From assembly GCA_013139935.1 (NCBI GenBank), contig WSZX01000024.1, forward strand, positions 1-13,655: DNA of 13,655 bases. The letters run 5' to 3'. The stretch comes from Ardenticatenales bacterium. Its GTDB lineage: Bacteria; Chloroflexota; Anaerolineae; Promineifilales; UBA4811. Made by a program: the position numbers and the translations under genes. Shown here one piece after another: positions 6,648-13,655 of the stretch. How positions within the stretch are numbered: position 1 is the stretch's first letter; every line of letters begins with the position of its first letter. The notes below the pieces were generated by a model. It did not search any database, had not been told where the DNA came from, and saw only the letters and a list, made by a program, of their open reading frames with translations.

Positions 6648-7032
6648 GCATGTCGAAAAAGAAAAGATGCCGTTCCCTCTGCAAGCACACACTGCCGGTA
6701 ACCAGCATCCAATTTGGACCTCTTGCACAGCAAGTTGGGCGCATAATGGTTGGCTGATCGCCTCCTCATCCATGTTCGTCAGACTTCTTTCCTCTGTATT
6801 ATAATCGCGAATGGTGCCGGCAGCCTACCATCTTTGTGCCAATCTGTTTCCAATGGGTGGCCGGCTGCCTGTCCTGCAACCATCCCGCCCCCCGAGAGGC
6901 CCCGGCGTGGTGCGCGGGTACGGTGGAGGTTGGCGCCTGGCACCCGGGGCAGCGGCAGTCCCTGGGCTCCGAGGGATGTACCAGGCCATGGGTGAATCGC
7001 TACTGCCGCGGCGCGAGGCACCGGGATTCGGG

Positions 7033-10000
7033 TTATTCCTGGCTTGGCGCTTTCAGTGGAATTACCTTGCTTGCCAGGATACTGGTCGCTCCGTTCCATT
7101 TTTGCACCTGCCCTTCAATGACCACAAAAGGGGAACGCAGCGCCTGCCTGCTGGCCTCGTAGATCTTGGGTTGCAGCACTATGTTGACCAGCCCGCCCTC
7201 GTCTTCCACGGCCAGGAATGCAATGCCGTTCGCCGTTGGTGGCCGTTGGGCCGAAACCACCACCCCGCCCACCCGGACCCGGTGCCCATCAGCCAGGTCC
7301 GCCAGCCGGCCGCTGGGGGTCACTCCCAGCTTGCACAACTGGTCGCACACGAGCGCAGTCTGGTGTGCGCCGGCGCTGATGCCAGTTTGGGTCACCTCTG
7401 CCCACAGCCGCGCGAGAGGGGATAGGAAGCCAAAGTGTGGTGTGTTTTTGCCATTTGGCTTTAGCGGCAGCATAGGGGGCTGGCTAGCCTCATCCAGCGC
7501 TTCTCGCAAATCCCACAACAATTGCCGCCGTGGTATCTTCCAGCCATCGAATGCCCCTGCCCAGATGAGTGCTTCTATTGCCTGTCTCCCCAGCCGGGTG
7601 CGGTGGCAGAAATCGCCCAGCGAATAAAAGGGGCCAGCGAGCCGCACCTCTACCACCCTCTCTCCGGCCGCCTCCCCCAGCCCCGCCACGGCTGTCAACC
7701 CTAGCTGCAGTACATTTCCTTCAACTGTGGGCCGTAGATCGGATGCGTTGATGTCCACTGGACGAATCTCAACCCCGCAACGGCGGGCCTCAGAGACAAT
7801 GACGTTGGGTGGGTAGAAGCCCATTGGCTGGTGTCGCAGCAGCGCGGCAAAGAACGCCGCTGGGTGGTAGCATCGTAGCCAGGCGGATTGGTAGGTCAGC
7901 ACCGCAAAGGCGGCCGCGTGGCTTTTGGCAAAAGCGTATCCGCCAAATGCTTCGAGTTGGTGCCAGACCTGCCGTGCCACCTGGGGCGACACCTTTAATG
8001 TGGCTGCACCGTCGATGAATTCCTGGCGGAAGCGGCAGAGCTGTTCGGTGGCCCGTTTGTGGCCGATCGCCCGGCGTAGGAGTTCTGCCCGTCCAGCGGT
8101 AAAATCGGCCAGGTCGCGGGCGATCTTGAGCACTTGTTCCTGGAAGACCATGACCCCTAGCGTCTCTTGTAGCGCTGGTTTTTGCAGCGGGTGTAGATAG
8201 GTGACCGGCTCTACCCCCCGTCGCCGGCGCAAGTAAGGGTGAACCATCTGTGCCTGAATCGGGCCGGGGCGGATGAGGGAGATCTGAATCACGAGATCCG
8301 CAAAGCAGCGGGGTTGGAATTGCGGGATCAGGCTTGCCTGAGCACGGCTCTCTACCTGAAAGACCCCCACCGTCTTCCCCCGGCAGAGCATTTCGTAAAC
8401 CGCGGGATCGTCTCTCGAGAGCGCGGCCAGGTCCGGCCGCTCACCTGTCTGGGCTTGGACAATGGTGACAGCATCCTCAATCGCGGCGAGCATTCGGAGG
8501 CCAAGGATGTCGATCTTGACCATCCCGGTTCCCTCTAGCCCATCCTTATCCCACTGGGTGACAGTTCGACCGGGCATGGTGGCTGGCTCCAGCGGCACCA
8601 AGTCTGAAAGGGGGGGAGCGGAGAGAATCATCCCGCCACTGTGGATGCCTAGGTGGCGCGGAACTCCATCCAATTGGGGGACGATGTGGAGTAGATGCTG
8701 GAAGGGCTTGCCTGCCAGGTCATCGCCAAAGGATTCGACCAGTCCGCGTGATTCCTGTACGCTGTCGGCGCGTCCCACGTCCAGTGCTGCTGTCAGCCGT
8801 TCCACCAGTGCTGGCGGAAAACCCAGGGCGCGGGCCACGTCCCGTACCGCACTGCGGGCACGAAAGGTAACCAGCGTGCAAGCCATTGCTGCGTGCTCTG
8901 TCCCGTAGCGCCGGTAGATATATTGAATCACCTCTTCCCGACGGTCGGCCGCAAAGTCAATATCAATGTCTGGGGTCTTGGGCCGATCGGCTGAGAGAAA
9001 GCGCTCAAAGACCAGGTCGCTGGCGACCGGGTCGATGGGAGTAATCCCCAATAGAAAAGTTACCAGCGAATTGGCAGCGCTCCCTCGTCCCTGGCAACGG
9101 ATGCCGGCGCGGCGGGCAAAGTGAACAATGTCCCACACAATGAGAAAATAGTCGGCCAGACCGAGTTGTTTGATAACGGCCAATTCTTTCTCAAGGAGGT
9201 CCCGAGGCGGGGCGACCGGATAATAGTCACGCAGCGCGTTCAGGCACAGGGCGCGCAGACAAGTGTTCGGCGGCCGGCCGCCGGGGATAGGGGAGCGAGG
9301 GAACGCCTGCGGGCCGGCCGGGAGCAGGTCGCCGGCGTCGGCGCAGCGGGCGGCGATTCGCAGGCTGTTCTCCAGTGCGATAGGAAGATCAGGAAAGAGC
9401 GCCGCCATCTCGGCCGGCGAGCGCAGGGTGTATTCGGTGTTGGGATGTAGCAGGTCACCTGCCTCCTCCAGCGTGGTGTGGTGGCGGATGCAGGTCAATA
9501 CATCGTGTACCTCCCGTTGTTCTGAGGTGAGATAGTGGGTATTGCCGGTGGCAACTATTTCCAATCTGACGTGGTTGGCAAGGGAGACCAGTTGGGCAAG
9601 CAGCCGGGCATCGCCCTGGCAGTGGTGGCGCTGCAACTCGATGAAGAAACGGTCAGGCCCAAAGAGACGGGTGTAGCCCCGGGCGACCTGCAGAGCTTTG
9701 CCAGGTTGTCCGCTTGCTAGCAAATAGGGGATCTCTCCCAGCCGGCAGCCGGAGAGTGCGATGAGTCCGCCGGTATGGGCGGCCAAATCCGCCTTGGCCA
9801 GGCGGGACATTCCCTTGGCTTGCCCTCGCCGAGCGAGAGTGATCAGGCGGCAGAGATTGATATACCCTTCGCCCGTCTCGGCTAACAATGTCAAGTGATT
9901 GCCGTGCCCGTCGGTGTCAAGCGTTATCTCTGTTCCCAGGATCGGTTTGATGCCGGCCTCTTGGGCTGCTTGCGCAAAGCGCACTGCGCCGTACAGTCCA

Positions 10001-10170
10001 TCGTGATCGGTCAATGCCAGCGCTGGCATTCTCAGCTCGGCTGCCCGCGCAACCAGCGCTTCTGGTGAGGGGACCCCATCCAGTAGCGAGTGGTCCGAAT
10101 GGGCGTGCAACTCGACATAGCCGGGAGAGGAGGGATGGGAGATTAGATGCGGCGTTGTTCCAGTAACCAT
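7033..10170 (-). CDS. dnaE2: error-prone DNA polymerase DnaE2 (ImuC), C-family
   Basis: This is the catalytic polymerase of the SOS mutasome, which copies past DNA lesions together with ImuB and the beta clamp. The 1045 residues begin with a PHP domain: HAHSDHS at 22-28, TDHDG at 54-58, ILGTEI at 77-82. The polymerase palm follows, with catalytic D401 and D403 in PDIDIDF and D554 in MVKIDILG, then fingers, a helix-hairpin-helix region near 820-880 and an OB fold near 962-1035. The C-terminal extension of replicative DnaE1 is missing, as expected for DnaE2. ATG 10168-10170 is chosen because the PHP domain starts shortly after it and it overlaps imuB by 28 nt. A longer frame from a TTG at 10311 would add 47 residues read out of frame from imuB. 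The PHP metal site looks largely intact, although the usual ND of the NDVHY motif reads GN. Confidence 0.95.
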   Translation of the reverse strand: MVTGTTPHLISHPSSPGYVELHAHSDHSLLDGVPSPEALVARAAELRMPALALTDHDGLYGAVRFAQAAQEAGIKPILGTEITLDTDGHGNHLTLLAETGEGYINLCRLITLARRGQAKGMSRLAKADLAAHTGGLIALSGCRLGEIPYLLASGQPGKALQVARGYTRLFGPDRFFIELQRHHCQGDARLLAQLVSLANHVRLEIVATGNTHYLTSEQREVHDVLTCIRHHTTLEEAGDLLHPNTEYTLRSPAEMAALFPDLPIALENSLRIAARCADAGDLLPAGPQAFPRSPIPGGRPPNTCLRALCLNALRDYYPVAPPRDLLEKELAVIKQLGLADYFLIVWDIVHFARRAGIRCQGRGSAANSLVTFLLGITPIDPVASDLVFERFLSADRPKTPDIDIDFAADRREEVIQYIYRRYGTEHAAMACTLVTFRARSAVRDVARALGFPPALVERLTAALDVGRADSVQESRGLVESFGDDLAGKPFQHLLHIVPQLDGVPRHLGIHSGGMILSAPPLSDLVPLEPATMPGRTVTQWDKDGLEGTGMVKIDILGLRMLAAIEDAVTIVQAQTGERPDLAALSRDDPAVYEMLCRGKTVGVFQVESRAQASLIPQFQPRCFADLVIQISLIRPGPIQAQMVHPYLRRRRGVEPVTYLHPLQKPALQETLGVMVFQEQVLKIARDLADFTAGRAELLRRAIGHKRATEQLCRFRQEFIDGAATLKVSPQVARQVWHQLEAFGGYAFAKSHAAAFAVLTYQSAWLRCYHPAAFFAALLRHQPMGFYPPNVIVSEARRCGVEIRPVDINASDLRPTVEGNVLQLGLTAVAGLGEAAGERVVEVRLAGPFYSLGDFCHRTRLGRQAIEALIWAGAFDGWKIPRRQLLWDLREALDEASQPPMLPLKPNGKNTPHFGFLSPLARLWAEVTQTGISAGAHQTALVCDQLCKLGVTPSGRLADLADGHRVRVGGVVVSAQRPPTANGIAFLAVEDEGGLVNIVLQPKIYEASRQALRSPFVVIEGQVQKWNGATSILASKVIPLKAPSQE

Positions 10171-11603
10171 TGATCCGCTCTCAGATCGCGAAAGACCACC
10201 CGCACTTGCCGGCCGCCCGCATCGTCGGTGGGGCGGGCCAGGTTGCTTATCTCCAGCCGAAAATAGTCCCGCTCGACCGGCCGGCCCCACCAGCACCGCC
10301 GCTCTCGCCAACTTTCATAGACCGCCGCCACCCTGTGAATCTGGTCGCGCCAAACCAGCGCTCGGGGCAGCCCGTCAGGGCCGGTGGTGACCTCAACCGG
10401 GCGGGATGGAGGCGGGCCGATGAGCGATGCCTTGACGATGACCAACTCGCCAAAGCGAGTCCTGAGCCCCCTGAGCACCTCGCGCAGTTGTTCGTGGCTC
10501 TGCTGTTCCCGTGCAAAGAGGCCGGGTTGGGTTATTGCGAGATAGGCGGGGCGCAGTGGATAGGAGGAGAGCGTGAGGGCGTCTACCTCGATCAGGCTGT
10601 TGGTCAGGGGGCTAGACAGAGTCCGGTCTGGTTCGGCTGACAACCACTGATCAAGCAACCGGCCGGCCAGGCGGCCAAGCTTCTCGGGATCAGCCGATGG
10701 AGGCTTGACCGGAACGCCGGCCGCATACACCTTGCTGCCTGCTTTTAGCTGCAGCCGGACCCCTTCGGCTTGGTACCCTTGGTGGGAGAGTTCCTCGCCC
10801 AACTCGGCCGCCATTTGGTGGGCATGGGCCAATAGTGGCTGCACGTCGAATAGAGGGTCTTCAAAGACCCGCCGCCGCTCAACTACCAGCGGTGGCGCCT
10901 CGGGCTGCACTGGCCGTGGGTCCACTCCGCATGCGAGATCATAGAGTGGGCCAGCGTAGGGGCCGAACTGGTGCACTATCGCCGTGCGGGGAAGCGCCGC
11001 GAACGCTCCCAGCGTGTTGATCCCCAGCTTTGCAAGCCGGCGGCACATTTCCGGATCGGCCGGTAGTGTGTAGAGGGGTAGGGGAGAGAGGAACGACCGT
11101 TCTTCGCCCGGGGAGACAATGCATTCATTCCCTGGCCGGGCTGCCAAGGCAGCTTGTTCGGCAGTGAACTTGTTCCCCGCCACGCCAACTCGTGCCAACA
11201 GCCCGGAGGTAGAGTAGGTGTCGATTGATAGTCGCCGGGCCAGTTCGGTATCTGAGCCGGTGATCCGTTCCAGGCCGGAGACTTGAGCGTATACGAATCC
11301 CAGCCCGGCCGTCTCGACTATTGGTGTGAAGCGGCCGGCGGCAGCGACCAGCGCCTGGTGGGCAATGCGATAGGCTTCTTCCCGGCTGGGAAGAAAGCGA
11401 GCGGTGGGGCAGAGTGTTTCAGCTTGAGCAAGGTGCATACCAGGGTGGACCCCCGTTGCGGCTGCCTCTGAGCAACAGTCGAGCACCACGCCCGAGTCCC
11501 ACGGCCGGCCGCCAAGGATCAGTGGATGCTCAACTAGCGATGGATTGCTGTGTTGCTCCACCTGGACTGGCAGGTGGATAGCCAGGATGCAGGCAACTTT
11601 CAC
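10143..11603 (-). CDS. imuB: ImuB-like, catalytically inactive Y-family polymerase
   Basis: The 486-residue product has the Y-family fold but lacks the catalytic carboxylates: the DxD region of active enzymes reads ILAIHLPVQVE (6-16), and the SIDEA-type motif reads VETAGLG (96-102). Like ImuB, it presumably recruits DnaE2 to the sliding clamp. A candidate clamp-binding motif, QPGLF (359-363), precedes a helical segment as in mycobacterial ImuB. The C-terminus (about 415-486) is the RDQIHRV...WW...RDYF...FRD domain shared by ImuB proteins. GTG 11601-11603 is preferred as start because AAGGAG lies 8 nt upstream; a GTG at 11630 would begin only 5 nt from the LexA box and has no Shine-Dalgarno. 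It is the first gene of an SOS operon with dnaE2. No imuA precedes it. Confidence 0.92.
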   Translation of the reverse strand: MKVACILAIHLPVQVEQHSNPSLVEHPLILGGRPWDSGVVLDCCSEAAATGVHPGMHLAQAETLCPTARFLPSREEAYRIAHQALVAAAGRFTPIVETAGLGFVYAQVSGLERITGSDTELARRLSIDTYSTSGLLARVGVAGNKFTAEQAALAARPGNECIVSPGEERSFLSPLPLYTLPADPEMCRRLAKLGINTLGAFAALPRTAIVHQFGPYAGPLYDLACGVDPRPVQPEAPPLVVERRRVFEDPLFDVQPLLAHAHQMAAELGEELSHQGYQAEGVRLQLKAGSKVYAAGVPVKPPSADPEKLGRLAGRLLDQWLSAEPDRTLSSPLTNSLIEVDALTLSSYPLRPAYLAITQPGLFAREQQSHEQLREVLRGLRTRFGELVIVKASLIGPPPSRPVEVTTGPDGLPRALVWRDQIHRVAAVYESWRERRCWWGRPVERDYFRLEISNLARPTDDAGGRQVRVVFRDLRADQWLLEQRRI

Positions 11604-11609
11604 TGTGCC

Positions 11610-11617
11610 ATCTCCTT
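11610..11617 (-). promoter_or_regulatory. ribosome-binding site that fixes the imuB start
   Basis: AAGGAGAT on the minus strand ends 8 nt (measured from GGAG) before GTG 11601-11603. This favours the 486-residue product over the longer in-frame reading from GTG 11630. Confidence 0.75.
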
Positions 11618-11635
11618 CAGATATCAACACGTGAT

Positions 11636-11651
11636 TAGAACGTACGTTCTA
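11636..11651. promoter_or_regulatory. LexA (SOS) operator
   Basis: TAGAACGTACGTTCTA is a perfect 16-bp palindrome containing GAAC-N4-GTTC, the core of the LexA box known from Gram-positive bacteria and mycobacteria. It abuts the -10 hexamer and would cover the transcription start near 11644, so bound LexA should block initiation of imuB-dnaE2. The operator lies 32 nt upstream of the imuB start. The match is direct; LexA binding itself is inferred from the family and from the genes controlled. Confidence 0.92.
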
Positions 11652-11680
11652 TTATATTACTGTTGGGGGTGGTCTGTCAA
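11651..11680 (-). promoter_or_regulatory. consensus sigma70 promoter of imuB-dnaE2
   Basis: On the minus strand, a perfect TTGACA (11675-11680) and a perfect TATAAT (11651-11656) are separated by 18 bp. Having both hexamers at full consensus next to a LexA box fits a promoter that is strong when derepressed and tightly shut otherwise. Confidence 0.88.
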
Positions 11681-11757
11681 GGGTGTATGGGGAGGGTGCC
11701 GTTCTCTCTCTTCCCGCGCGGCGAGCCCTTAATTCACACCCTGCTGCCGCCTAGCGA

Positions 11758-13185
11758 CTAGTTGGATTTGACCCAGCGTTCTGTAACACCAGTCCAATAA
11801 TCGAGTGAGGCGATCTTGCCGGGCACCAATGGGTTACTTGGATCCTCTCCCGGGCCGTAGATGACGGCGTACGTGAGGGACTTGACGCGGCCAAAGCTCT
11901 TAAAGCCGGGTGTCGCCGGGATTTTCCGTCGCCACGTACCGGTGTCAACATAGTACTGCTCCCCACCCTGACGGTTGCCGATCAGTTTGACAGCGGGTTT
12001 GTGGGTGTGTCCGGCTACCACAAATAGGTGTTCCCCGTTCAGAATGGTCTCCTCACATGCTGCTAGTCTTTCTGGCCCCGTTCCGTCGACGTAGAACCGG
12101 AGCGCCAGATCAGACAGCGATTGAATCCTCTGGAGGGTGAGCCCCTTCCAATTCCAGGCCTGAAGCACCAGAATGGCCTGGATAGCGTCAACGGTGTCCA
12201 GCCGGCCCTTTCTGTCGGCCTCCTTGAGCCAAGAAAGGAGGAACGGGTGGTCGTGGAGGGTATTCAAGAGCGATATGGCGACGGGTTTGATAGCGTCCCG
12301 CCAGATCTGTTCTGGGGCATAGCCTGAGTCAGGCATGTACAAGAGAAAGTTAAAGATTGCCTGCACCGGCCGCAGATCGTCAAACTCCAGAATCCGCTCG
12401 TACACCCTGCGCAGCAATGGGTCGCCCAGAATCTGCCGGTCACCGTGGCACTCGCGGAAGACCTGGGAAATGCGCGCAACCAGATCCACGGTAACGAAAT
12501 CGCCAATCGTCGGGTCGTCATATGCTTGGCCTGGGAGGTGTAGTGGCAGCGGTTCCATCTTGCGATAGTCCCGAGAGAAATTCAGGTGATCATACTCGTG
12601 CCCGTGCCGAACCAAGGCCCGCTCCTGGTCGAATGCCAGCACGTGCCGGAAGGGGGCGATACTGGGTGAGAGGCCGAGGAATTCGCGCACTGTCTTGCGT
12701 ATCGTGGCGGTAGCATTGGCGAGGCGATCGTGGTTGCCCGGAATGTAGTGCAGTTCGACGGGCACCGGGAATCTCTTGTCTTGGCCGTGTTCGTCCACAT
12801 AATGGCCTTCCCCGACCAACCGTCGAAGCGCCGCCAGAATCCCATGCACCGGGCTTTCCTGCTCGTTGATGGCGCGAAGGATCTGCAGCACCCTGGCCTC
12901 AAGATCCGCGTCCACATTGGCGGTGCTCACATACGGTCGCAGGCGATGTGGATTGTCGTGAAACCAGAGGGCTGTTCGGTGTAACTCAAAGATATCTCCA
13001 GCGAGGACCAGGTTCATCTTGTGCGCCCCGTCACGCCGAGCCTGTTCGCTCAATCGGCCAAAGATCTTTGTAAAAGCATTCAGGCGAATGTTGCGAGAGA
13101 TTCGAATGGGGGGATGGGGTCCAGGGCCCTCGATATTGCGTGATTGTTCTTCCTCGAAATGTAGATCAGATATGACTACCAGCAT
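11758..13185 (-). CDS. calcineurin-like metallophosphoesterase
   Basis: The 475-residue product has the full set of dinuclear-metal phosphoesterase motifs in order: D7 and H9 in SDLHF, D64 in AGDIFEL, N151-H152-D153 in PGNHD, H194/H196 in VRHGHEYD, and H393/H395 in AGHTHKP. There is no signal peptide or membrane segment, so it is probably cytosolic. About 195 residues, largely helical in composition, separate the last two motifs. This is much longer than in most family members and resembles an enlarged version of the cap seen in LpxH-like (COG2908) enzymes. The substrate cannot be named. ATG 13183-13185 is supported by AGAGG 5 nt upstream and by the first motif starting at residue 6. It lies 154 bp upstream of imuB on the same strand, outside the SOS promoter, and is probably expressed separately. 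Confidence 0.88.
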   Translation of the reverse strand: MLVVISDLHFEEEQSRNIEGPGPHPPIRISRNIRLNAFTKIFGRLSEQARRDGAHKMNLVLAGDIFELHRTALWFHDNPHRLRPYVSTANVDADLEARVLQILRAINEQESPVHGILAALRRLVGEGHYVDEHGQDKRFPVPVELHYIPGNHDRLANATATIRKTVREFLGLSPSIAPFRHVLAFDQERALVRHGHEYDHLNFSRDYRKMEPLPLHLPGQAYDDPTIGDFVTVDLVARISQVFRECHGDRQILGDPLLRRVYERILEFDDLRPVQAIFNFLLYMPDSGYAPEQIWRDAIKPVAISLLNTLHDHPFLLSWLKEADRKGRLDTVDAIQAILVLQAWNWKGLTLQRIQSLSDLALRFYVDGTGPERLAACEETILNGEHLFVVAGHTHKPAVKLIGNRQGGEQYYVDTGTWRRKIPATPGFKSFGRVKSLTYAVIYGPGEDPSNPLVPGKIASLDYWTGVTERWVKSN

Positions 13186-13239
13186 GGCGACCTCTGGTTG
13201 ACGGAAGGCAGGTTGACTCTCTCATTCGGCCGATGCATT

Positions 13240-13320
13240 GCGAATCGCGGACCGGGTTTGCTCCACAGAGAGCCGGATCGCTGGGATCGGGGTGGCTCTA
13301 CAAATCGCCTCGCGATTCGC
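13240..13320. repeat. long-range inverted repeat between holA and the phosphoesterase gene
   Basis: GCGAATCGCG (13240-13249) and CGCGATTCGC (13311-13320) are perfect 10-bp inverted arms 61 bp apart. Inside them AGAGCC (13269-13274) and GGCTCT (13294-13299) form a second stem, and GGATCG is directly repeated in its loop. No U-run follows on the minus strand, so it does not look like an ordinary intrinsic terminator. It occupies most of the 140-bp gap between holA and the next gene and could be a leader RNA structure, an operator pair or a dispersed repeat. Confidence 0.5.
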
Positions 13321-13325
13321 GCGGA

Positions 13326-13655
13326 TCAGCAGGACAGCTCGACTACCAGTAGGTCGAGCGCGACAGCCGGATCGATCTTCCCCGTCTTGATGGCTACATC
13401 CGTGTCCAGCAACTGGCGCAAGATTCCCTCCAGCTGAGGCAGGGCAAAGTTGCCGGCTTGATGGCACAGCTTGCGAGCCACGTAGGGATGGAGCCTGATC
13501 CGGCGGCCGATGTCATCGGTCCGGCACCCCTGCTCTATCTTTTCTTTTACCTGAACCAGCAGGCGGACCTGGCGGACAATCATCGCCAGGAGATAAAGCG
13601 GTTCGTCACCTGCCTCAAGACTGCGTCTCAGCAGCGTGGCGGCCGTCTGGCTGCG
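13326..13655 (-). CDS. holA: DNA polymerase III delta subunit, C-terminal part (cut by window edge)
   Basis: This is the clamp-loader subunit that opens the beta clamp. Only the last 109 residues are present; the reading frame is open to base 13655, so the gene starts outside the window. The segment matches the helical C-terminal collar domain of HolA: TLLRRSLEAGDEPLYLLAMI, then RQVRLLVQVKE, LHPYVARKL and AIKTGKIDPAVALDLLVVEL. The last of these, IKTG...P..ALDLL, is the characteristic end of bacterial delta subunits. Stop TGA is at 13326-13328. The gene is essential for replication in known bacteria. Its position upstream of a phosphoesterase and the mutasome operon on the same strand need not imply a shared function. 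Confidence 0.85.
   Translation of the reverse strand, partial: RSQTAATLLRRSLEAGDEPLYLLAMIVRQVRLLVQVKEKIEQGCRTDDIGRRIRLHPYVARKLCHQAGNFALPQLEGILRQLLDTDVAIKTGKIDPAVALDLLVVELSC

Larger units (their letters stand above)
6530..7032. other. 503-bp gene-free region between dnaE2 and the methyltransferase operon
   Basis: No convincing gene was found. Open frames on both strands lack a Shine-Dalgarno and a recognisable product. The left third carries the promoter and leader hairpin described separately. The right part is very GC-rich and can fold: CCTGGCAC (6936-6943) pairs with GTACCAGG (6978-6985) apart from one G-T wobble, enclosing a TCCCT/AGGGA stem at 6959-6976. No U-run follows on either strand, so it does not look like an intrinsic terminator. 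A plus-strand frame at 6836-7162 is cysteine-rich but overlaps dnaE2 and is not supported. Confidence 0.5.

Noticed and set aside
6486..6773. Minus-strand 95-codon open frame over the methyltransferase start
   Set aside because: It overlaps the promoter, the leader hairpin and the methyltransferase start, has no well-placed Shine-Dalgarno, and its product is not protein-like.
6811..7425. Plus-strand open frames, one cysteine-rich (6836-7162), suggesting a zinc-ribbon protein
   Set aside because: They run into the dnaE2 coding region on the opposite strand, lack a Shine-Dalgarno, and the cysteine spacing fits no known ribbon that I could identify.
10171..10311. In-frame N-terminal extension of dnaE2 from a TTG
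   Set aside because: The added 47 residues are read from imuB coding sequence in another frame and look non-homologous; the PHP domain fits the ATG at 10170.
11604..11630. Longer imuB start at GTG 11630
   Set aside because: It would start 5 nt from the LexA box with no Shine-Dalgarno, whereas GTG 11603 has AAGGAG at ideal spacing.
11604..11757. Intrinsic terminator between the phosphoesterase gene and imuB
   Set aside because: No stem followed by a U-run was found on the minus strand; only short, distant complementary segments such as AGGGTG and CACCCT occur.
1..13655. CRISPR arrays, tRNA or rRNA genes, insertion sequences
   Set aside because: No regularly spaced repeats, no T-loop/anticodon patterns and no transposase motifs were seen on reading both strands.

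Overview
This is a G+C-rich bacterial fragment (roughly 58% by eye) with compact, leaderless-to-short-leader operons and sigma70-type promoters. The SOS operator found here is of the GAAC-N4-GTTC type used by Gram-positive bacteria and some relatives. Together with an Xpt-type xanthine phosphoribosyltransferase and an ImuB/DnaE2 mutasome, this suggests a Chloroflexota, actinobacterial or Firmicutes-related organism. Chloroflexota is my guess, from overall protein flavour; no marker gene in the window settles it. No CRISPR array, rRNA, tRNA, insertion sequence or phage gene was seen.

Layout, left to right. Position 14 holds the start of a minus-strand gene that leaves the window. It has a good Shine-Dalgarno, a likely promoter and an operator-like inverted repeat in its leader. 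Positions 15-459 hold no confident gene; they contain inverted repeats and what may be decayed minus-strand coding sequence. An extended SDR-type NAD(P)-dependent epimerase/reductase (460-1452, minus) is divergent from a two-gene purine operon, xpt-guaA (1626-3935, plus). In that operon xanthine is converted to XMP and then to GMP. guaA carries an unusual insertion of about 20 residues next to its active-site lid. It ends 7 bp from the convergent end of a minus-strand operon.

That operon (6529 to 3943, minus) encodes a SAM-dependent methyltransferase, an N-terminal GNAT / C-terminal HAD fusion protein, and a second HAD phosphatase. Both junctions are ATGA stop/start overlaps, so the three products are probably made in fixed ratio and may act together on one small molecule. 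The substrate cannot be read from the sequence. This is the least explained system in the window.

A 503-bp gene-free region (6530-7032) separates it from the DNA-damage mutagenesis operon imuB-dnaE2 (11603 to 7033, minus). This operon has a textbook SOS promoter: perfect -35 and -10 hexamers followed at once by a perfect 16-bp palindromic LexA box. The usual imuA (RecA-like) partner is absent. ImuB lacks the catalytic carboxylates of Y-family polymerases, while DnaE2 keeps all three polymerase aspartates.

Upstream on the same strand are a 475-residue calcineurin-like metallophosphoesterase (13185 to 11758) and the C-terminal 109 residues of DNA polymerase III delta subunit, holA, which enters from the right edge. 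A long inverted repeat lies between them.
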